From assembly GCA_011051655.1 (NCBI GenBank), contig DRKS01000008.1, forward strand, positions 1 to 64,000: a DNA stretch of 64,000 nucleotides, read 5' to 3'. Source of the stretch: Sedimenticola sp. Its GTDB lineage: Bacteria > Pseudomonadota > Gammaproteobacteria > Chromatiales > Chromatiaceae. Each line of letters opens with the position of its first letter. Positions within the stretch are counted from its first letter, which is position 1. Position numbers and translations under genes: made by a program. Below, piece by piece: positions 37,301-46,300 of the stretch. The notes beneath the pieces were generated by a model. That model had not been told where the DNA came from and made no database searches. It saw nothing but the letters and a program-made list of their open reading frames with translations.

Positions 37301-40300
37301 TATAGGTCTGGGTCTCTCCCGGCAGGGCGATTTCACTCTCCACGCGTTCACCCAGTGTCAGCGCCGAGGTGTTTCCGGACAGGGGCACCAGGCGGAAGGA
37401 CTGGGTGCGTGCATCCATATCGTTGACATCGCCTTCTATCAACAGGTAGAAGGTGCCGTCCGTGTTCAGTGTTACCAATTGAATATCGGAATCAACGTCG
37501 ACATTCCCCGCTGTGACAAGGGAGCCGTACTGATTGATGATCTTCCAGCGGCCGTCGAGATTGCCGGAAATCCGGTCGAGGTAGAACTGCTCGCCCTTGT
37601 TGCCGCTGAAGCTGAAGATCTGGGTCGTGGAACCCGGGTCGAAGGTGGCATCCACCTGCTCGCCGGGGGTGATGGGCGTGGCATTGCCGAGCTGCCGCAC
37701 CGCGAAGGAATAGGCGCCCGTCATCAGCCCGGCCGGATCGATGGTGAGGGTGTAATCCCCCGCCGGCGCCCAGATCGCGGTGGAATCACCCCGCCAGTAG
37801 CTGTCGGAGCGGCGCATCTCGTTGCTGTACAGCGTCCCGGACGGACCGCTGAGGGTCATGCGCATCCTGTAGTCGGGTGTCTGACCGTCAAGGTGGATGT
37901 AGCCGTCCTCGGCGAGGCTGAAGGTGTAACTGTGGCGATCCAGCGGCGCGGCGATGGTGCCGGTCGTGATGGTGTCGAGGATCAGCGCCTCACTGCTCGT
38001 GGTGCCACTGTAGGCCCGGAAACGGTAATCCCCGGTGGAGGCATTGTAGGCACGCCCCTCGATCAGCAGATAATAGGTGCCCGCCAGGCTGAGATTTCCA
38101 GTCTCCCAATCATCCCGGAAATAACGCCGCTCCACCACCGTCGAACCGCTGGGGGAAACGATACGGTAGTAGAAGTCCTGGCTGCCGCCGAGATACTCGG
38201 TCTGGAGATAGAAGGGTTCACCACCCGGCCAGTCGAAGCTGTAGATCTGCGTTCCCTTGGGCGGATCGACTGTACCTTCCACCGGCGTATTGATATCGAA
38301 CGGCGTGGCATCGGCGACATCGAGCAACGCGAAGGCATAGGAACCAGTGGAATTGTCGTTGGTATAGATATTGAGCTGATACTCCCCGGGACGCAGCGTG
38401 ATGAACGTCGATCCGGACCCATAGTTCGCATCAGTGGTATCGAAGCGCACCGGGCCAGCATTGGTCGGGCCGGTTAACGACCAGTAGAGACGGCTGTTAT
38501 TGGTCCGGGGGTCCATGACCACGCGGGTGGTCTCGGTGACAGTGAAACGGTACCGGTCCACCGAGGAGCCATGCAGCAGGTCGCCGGTGAATTCATCGCC
38601 AAGGGTGAGCGTCAGTGGCGCTGCGGCTGCGGTTGTATCGATCGCCACGTTGTCGATGGTCAGGCCCATGACCTCGGCATTGGAGCGCGCACTGATGGCG
38701 ACACGTCCATCGGTGAGGTCCAGGCCACCGACGAAGTAGCCATCGATGAAGGTGGTGGTGGTCGCGCCGTCACTGCCGATCACCGAGACATTCACCCCAC
38801 CGTCGGCACGGCTCAGGACCACTTCGAGATTGAGGTCCGTATCCAGCAGATCCGCAACTGTCAGCCCGAAATCAGACAGCGGCACCTCAAGTCGCTTGCT
38901 GCCATGGTGCAGTGAGATGTGCGGAACACTACCGTCACCGCTGCTCTGTACCAGATCCAGCGCGATGCCAAGCGCACCCGTGCGGTTGGCCTCGATATCC
39001 ACCAAAGGGACGGCGCCGCCCAAACCGTATCGCGCCGAAGGCAACCATTCTGTAACCAGACCATGCCCGGCTGTTCCGCTCGCGGGTGATTCCATCCGGT
39101 AGTCGAAAGACCAGCGCACTTCGTCGAAAGGTCCTTCCGCGGTCTGCGAGAAAACGATGCCGGAGCGGGTGTTGGCGGTGAGTGGATCGAGCAGGCGCAG
39201 CACTGTATTGCCGGTACCGTCGTCTTCCTCAATTGGCGTGAAGCCGGACTGGTTGACAAGCACATGGCCAATGCCCGAGCCTCCGCCAAATTCTTCAAGG
39301 GTGTCGCCGGTGGCATCCGGGTAAGTGGGGCTGTTGAGAATGAAGCGGTAGCTGTTGGTGTTCGCGCCATCACGCACATTCCCTTCGAGCAGGAGCAGGT
39401 ATTCCCCGTCCTGCGGCAGGATAAAGCCGCCTTCGTCCAGGAAGCGGCGGCCAGAAACCACCTGCTGGCCCGACGGCCCGATCAGGCGCCAGGACGTGTA
39501 CGTGGCAGGACGGTCAATAACATCCAGGGAGAAAGCCTGGTTCTTCACACCGTCAAGGAAGAAAACCTTGGTGGCGTGGTTCCCCTCCGGCAGAACACCG
39601 AAGGTCTCGTCGTTGAAGAACAGCTCCGATTTCTCGGCATCCACATCGAGCAGACGGAACTTGAAATCGCCCGTGATCTGGTCGGTGCCGTAGATCGTGA
39701 GCTGGTAGTCCCCCGGCCCGAGTTCGAGCAGGGGGTTGGCGGGGTAGCGTTCGGCATCGGTGGCGCTGAACTGGCGGTCGGCGAGGTTGTATCCCTCCGG
39801 CCCGCGCAGGGCCCAGCGGAGATTGCCGCGGTACTCCAGTGAATCCATGTACAGCCGTGCCGCATCCGCGAGGGTGAACGAGTAACGCCTGTAATCGCCC
39901 GGATCAGGAAGGGTGACCGTCGTGACATCGCCCAGGGTCAGGGGAATGCTGTCAGGGACTTCCCGCTCCCAGAAGGCAAAACTGTAGGCCGAACGCCCCC
40001 CCGTACCCACATCGCCTTCAACGATAAAGGTATAAGTCCCGTCATAGGACAGCGTCTGACGGGTGATATCCTCCTGATAGTAGGAGTAACGATAGTTGAA
40101 CACCTGCCGGCCAAAGGGGTCGAGCAGGCGCCATGTCATGCCCTCGTTATGACTGATGTCGTCGATGAAGAGCGAGGTTCCGGCAGTGGCGTCGAAGGAG
40201 TAGAAACGACTCCGGTTGGCCGGGGTCAGTTCTCCCGAGATCACGCTGTCGAGCGTCATTGGCGTACTGTCCGCCAGGTTCACGACATCCAGGTTGAAAT

Positions 40301-43300
40301 CACCCCGTGCATCGCCAACGCCTTGAATCAACAGCGTATAGTCACCGGCATGCAGGTACAGAACCGGGACGGTATTGCCTATACCTCTGCCATCTGTCTG
40401 CGCGAAATGCCGGTCCAGGTAGGTTCCATTGGGCCCGGTCAGTTTCAGCCTCAGGTCGCTGCGATTGGTCAGCGAATCGAAATAGACACGGGTGTCTTCC
40501 GCCAGGCTGAAGGTGTAGCGCAGTTCCTGGCCCACACCGCTGACAGTGCCCGTGATGCCATTGGGAATGAAACTGAGCAACCGGGCATCGAGACTGTTTG
40601 GCCCGGCATCCGGCGCGGCGCCGGCGGCATGCGTATCCAGCGGCAGGTACAATGCCAGACCCTCTTCGTCACCCGCCAGGACCGACTGGTAGGCTGCCGC
40701 GATCTCATCGGCGGTACGCGCCTTGGACCACAGACGGATATCGTCCAGGGCCCCGTTGAACATGGCATAGTCCGATGCTGACTCGCCCGTCCAGCCGATA
40801 TACAGCGGCGCCTCATCCCCATAGGAGGCCGCCGGCGTGGTGCTCATCCCGCGCGAGGCCACCTCGACGCCATTGATGTAGATTTTCTGCACCCCATTGG
40901 CACGGTCGAAGACGGCCGCCACATGGGTCCATTGCCTGGCCGACACCTGGCCCCCGCCGGTCTGGAGCGCTTCACGGCCCCCGTCGGTACGGATGGTGTC
41001 GGCATAGATAGAACCGTTTGAGTTCAGCCACATCGAGTAGGTGCGCTGGTTATGGCCGGTGCCGGCGCTCTTGATCAGCAACGGCGTCCAGGTGTCGACG
41101 AAACGGTCCGGGTTGACCCACATCTCCAGGGTCACGCTGCCGGTCAGATCGATAGCAGGATCATTATCGAGCTTCAGGTGCTCCGCTCCCCGCAGGTCCA
41201 GCGCCTGGCCAATGGCGCCATCGATCACCGGAACTTCACCGCCCGGATTCGGGCCGCCCAGGGTGATCGGCACAGGCGGACTGACGATGGGGTACAGGGC
41301 GAAGCGGTAGGTGAGATCCTGTTGCGTGCCGTTTTGGCGGTCGCCCTCCAGGATCAGGGTGTAGCGGCCATCGAATTCAAAGGTCAGGCCATCGATATCG
41401 CCCGCATTGACCGGGCCGTAGACCTGACGCCCAACGGGATCGATCAGGCGCCATGCGGCATTGTTTGCATTGATACCAAGCGATTCCAGGTCCAGGAAGG
41501 CGCGGTCTCCGGCACTGGCGGTGAAGGTGAAGGCCTTGGCCGCGCGGTAGGTGTCGATGGAGCCTTCGATCTTCGAGCCATCGATGGCAACCGGCTCGGC
41601 GGTGCCCAGGTCCAGCAAGCGCAGGCCATAGGCACCCTTCGCTGTCGAGGCACCATCGAAGGTCAGGGTGTAATCACCCGCCGGCGCCCGAAAGACATAG
41701 TTGCCTCCCCAGTTGGTATCACCGGCCTGCTCGAGCCGCCGGCTGATATTGACCCCCCCCGGCCCACGCAGGGTGGCATAGATATCATTGCGCGGGCTGA
41801 GGGTATCCCAGTAAAGCAGTTTCTCCTCATTCAGCGTAAAGGTGTAGACATCCACCTCGCCGGGCACCTGCAGCCTGCCGGTGAAGCTGCCCTGCATGGT
41901 GTCTGCGTAATCGATGATTACCGGCTGCACGGCGTTGGGACCGGTGTCCGCCACGGCCGTGATCACGCCGCTGGCGGGCGCCTCATCCAGGGGCAGGCCG
42001 ATGACCTGGCCGAAGGCCACCGCCTCACCGGCATAGACCTTTCGGGCATCCTCGTCCGTCAGTGCGCCGTCCCAGAGGACGACACCACGGATGGCGCCTT
42101 CGAAGCCCGCGCTGCCGACGCCGGCGATGCTCCAGGGACTTTCGATCGCTGCCGGGTTGCCACTGATGCCGCTCGTGCCGACCAGGTTGCCGTTGAGATA
42201 GAGCCGCATCTGGCCATTGGTGCGGTCGATTACCCCGGTGACATGATTCCAGTCTTCCCACACGACCGAGTTGTGAGGAGAGTTTATCCAGTTCTGCCCT
42301 CCGGAACTGTAACTCTTGGTGAAATGGACGAAGCCTTGGCTGTTCACCCAGAGTGAATACTCCCGGCCGTATTGCAGGGAGGCGTTGTCCTTATGGATGA
42401 GCGGCTTCCAGTTGCCGGCCGTGAAACGGTCCGGGCGGAACCATAGGGAGAAGCTCAGGTCGCCGTCGATCTGCGTTACCCTGTCTTCGACGACGATCCG
42501 CTCGAAGCCGCTGAAGCCCGGTGCGGTATCGGCGGCGCCCGCGGGGCCTTCAACGACCTCGATGCCCGCATCTGAATCCGTCGCGTCCAGGTCGACGGCG
42601 AATTCCTCGACCGTCTTGTCCTGCAGCAGGAAATCATAGCTGATCTGGCCGGCACCCTCGTAGGTACGGCCTTCGACCAGGAGGTAGTAGGTCCCGGTGC
42701 GGCGGATGGTGTGCAGGTCGCGGTCCTGCAGGTACTGGCGGGACAGCTCGTTGGCGCCGCGCGGATCGATGAGACGCCAGTAAACGCCGTGGGACGACCC
42801 GGTCACCCGGGTCACGTCGACGAGGAAGGTATCGCCGGCCTCAGCCTCGAAGGAGTACACGTGGGTCTCGTTGCGCGGTTCCAGGACGCCGGTCAGCCGG
42901 TCGCCGAGCTGAACCGCCGTCGCCTCGGCGGCGAGGTCCTTGAAGGCGAAGGAATAGCTCCCGGTGCGGGAGCCTTCGATATAGACCGTAATGTCATATG
43001 TGCCGGGAACGACCTCGATGGTGACGTCACCGTTGTTCTCATGGCTGTCCGCATCCCGCAGCCGGTAATTGCGGCTGACACCTCCCGGGCCGGTAATCTG
43101 AACACGGGTGTAGTAGGCATGCGAGGCGTTGCCGTTGATGTAGCTGTCGAGATAGAGCGTTGCCGCCTCGGTCACCTCCAGGGTCATGCGGTGGCGCTGC
43201 CCCACACGGTCGATGTTTCCGGTGACAAGCTCACCCGCCCCGATGGCGCGCGTTTGCGGATCCCGTGGGTCCTGCAACTTGAAGGAATAGCTTGTGGTGT

Positions 43301-46300
43301 TCGCCGGGTTTTCGGAGACATGCCCCTCGATCAGGAGCGTATAGGTGCCATCCCGCGGCAGGGTGAGCGGATCCCGGTTCTGCAAAGAGGTCGAGCCGAT
43401 GATCTGGTTGCCGTAGGGATCGAGCAGCCGGTAGTACGCGTTGTAAGAGCCGCCCGAGTTCGACACATCCGTGAGCGTGACGACCTGCCCGGCCGTGCCG
43501 TCGAACTGGTAGATATCCGTTTCGGTGGCCGGGTCGGTCAACTGGCCTGTGACCGTTTCATCCAGATCGATGGCGGTCGCGGCGGCACTCACATCCAGCA
43601 GGCGGAAGGCGAACCGCGGTATCACGGTACCGTTGTTCGAGGTCACCCGCGCCCTGTATTCACCCGGTACGAGATAGAGCACCGGTGGAGACGAGACGTG
43701 GGGGCCATCCGCCGAGCGCAGGTTGCGTGAGTCGGAATAGCCGCCCGGCCCGGAGATCACGAGTTGTGCATAGCGGCTGTCGAGCAGGCTGTCGACCACC
43801 ACGACCTTGGGCTCTGTGATGCTGAAGCTGTAGGTGGCGGAATCGAACGGGGTGCCAAGCTGGCCCTCGATGGCGTCGCCAAGGACCAGCGGGGCAGTCG
43901 TCTCATGGATGGTGCGCAGTTCGAAGGTGTAATCGTACTGACCCGAATAGGTGCTGTCTTGGATCCGTCCCTCGATGAGCAGCGTGTAACTGCCGGCGGC
44001 GAGCGACATCGGCGTCCCGCCATCGAGGTGCTGGCGGGCCCGTATCTGCCGGCCGTACTGGTCGAACACGCGGTAGTAGGCGTCATGTCTCCGGCCGCTG
44101 TCCGCCGTCTTCTCCAGGTACAGCCGCGTCGCTTCGCTCAGCTCGAAGCTGTAGAGGTCGGTCTCCGCGCGGGGCAGCAGGGTCCCGGAAACGCTGGCGT
44201 CGGGATCGATTGCAGTCGATTGCGACAAATCCAGCACCCGGAAGGCATAGTCGCCCGTCTGGTTCGAATAGCGGTCGATCCGGACCTGGTAGGTGCCGGG
44301 AATCAGCCGGAGGTGCGTATTGCCGCTCTGGTCATAGCTGTCCGTGGAATAGAAGCTCCGGCGGTTGATGAGCGTTCCCGCCGGTCCGTTCAGCGTCCAG
44401 TAGACCGTTCCCGTGCCGCCATAGGAGAGCGCATCGAAAATGACGTCGGTCTCTTCGGTCACCGTGAAGATGTAGTCATCGATTTCGTTGGCCTGACTGA
44501 TGGTGCCGTTGACGGTCTCGCCGAGGACATAGGCCGAGCCCTCGTAGTCGGCGATCGCCGTTTCACCGTTTTTGACCAGCTTGAACTGGACCAGGCGGTC
44601 GCCGCTCGGCGGGTTCGCGGGATAGCCCTCCAGGAGAACCAGGTATTCACCGCCCAGGTAGGCCGTCGTTGTTCCCAGGTTACTGAGGTGATTGTTGTAG
44701 ATCTGGCGGCCGATGGGATCGAGGATGCGGACCCACGCATTGTCGGTGACCCGCGGGAGACTGAACTGGTCGCCACGGGCAGCGCTGAAGCGGAAGGCCG
44801 CGGTCGCATTGCCCGGACTGAGCGCCGCGTCGATCACCGCATCCGGATCGTAGACAATTTCGGTCGCCGTGGCGATATCGAACAGCCGGAAGGCATAACG
44901 CCCGGTCGCCAGCCCCGACCCGTCGATCACGAGGGTGTAGTCACCGGCCGGCAGGTCCAGGAGCCGGTTGGCTGACGTGCCCGAACTGTCGGTCTGGTTG
45001 AAGCGCAGGCCGGAAACCTCGGTTCCGCGCGGCCCGTAGAGGCTCCAGGTGATGTCGGACCGGCTGGTAAGCTGGTCGAAATACAGCCGCGCAGGCCCGG
45101 CGAGTGTGAAGGAATAGGCGTCGGACTCGCCGATGGCAGAGATCTCGCTGTCGATCACCTCACCGACGGTGAGCGACAGCTCCTGCCGGCTCTCCGGCAC
45201 CACCAGGTAGGAAAAATTCCGCGGCCAGCTTTCGAATACATAGCCCTCGATCAGGATGGTGTAGTCACCGTCTCCGGGAATGACCAGGGGGGTGAGGTCA
45301 CCGAGGTCGCGGCCGGAAAGGACCTCGTTGCCATACTGGTCGAATATCCGGGTGTAGAGATTGCCCGAGTTGTAGGCATCGACCATCAGCCGGTCGCCCT
45401 TGGATGCGCTCAGCTTGAGCAGCCGTGTCTCGGTTCCCGGCCCGGCCCCGAAATGGGCGGGGGGGCCACCGGCGACACGGTTGGCCATTTCAGTGCCCGC
45501 GGTCTCGTCGAAGCCGTAGTTGAGCAGAAGCCCGGACTCGTCGCCCTGGAGGATTTTGTCGTAGTTGGCCGCAATCTCAGCCCCGGAGCGGGCGACCGTC
45601 CAGTAGCGGACCTCGTCCATCTCACCCCGGAAGTTGTAGCGGCCATTGGATTTGCCAAACCACAAGGGCACATCGGCGTGGCGGATGGCCTGAGTGATGA
45701 CATTTTCTGCCGCCAGGGCCCCGTTGATGTAGAGCTTCAGGCTCCCCTCTTCGTAGGTGGCGGCAACGTGGGACCAAGCACCCTGGGTCAAGGGCGCCAG
45801 GACACGCTGGCTGTTGTCGTTCCACTGGTTGATGAAAAAGACGACATTGCCCGCCCCATCGAGATAGAGGCCGAAGCCATCGGTCCAGGAACTGGAAGAA
45901 GTCCGCATGGCGAGCACGTCGTAGTTTCGGTCCGCAGTGGGCCTGACCCAGGCCTCGAGGGTAAAGGCCGCTGCGTTCAGCTCGGGCCCATTGTCGGCAT
46001 AGACGCCCGCTCCTCCCTGCCGGAAGCGCACCAGCCCGCCCGGGTCGCCCTCCATCGGCGCATCGGAGACATCGCGCTGGTCTTGCGCGTGGGTACCGCG
46101 ATCGGTCAGCGTGTCCGTGACCAGTTCCCCGCTCGATATCGACCGGGCCGAGGCGTCCGTCAGGATCTGGAAGGCATAGGCGCCCTTGGCGTCGCTCGTC
46201 CCACCAATGGTCAGCCTGTAGTCACCGGCGACAAGAAACAGCTTCGGGTTCCGGTATTGGCCGTCTGCATAACGCATCTCGACATTGGACATGACCGCCC

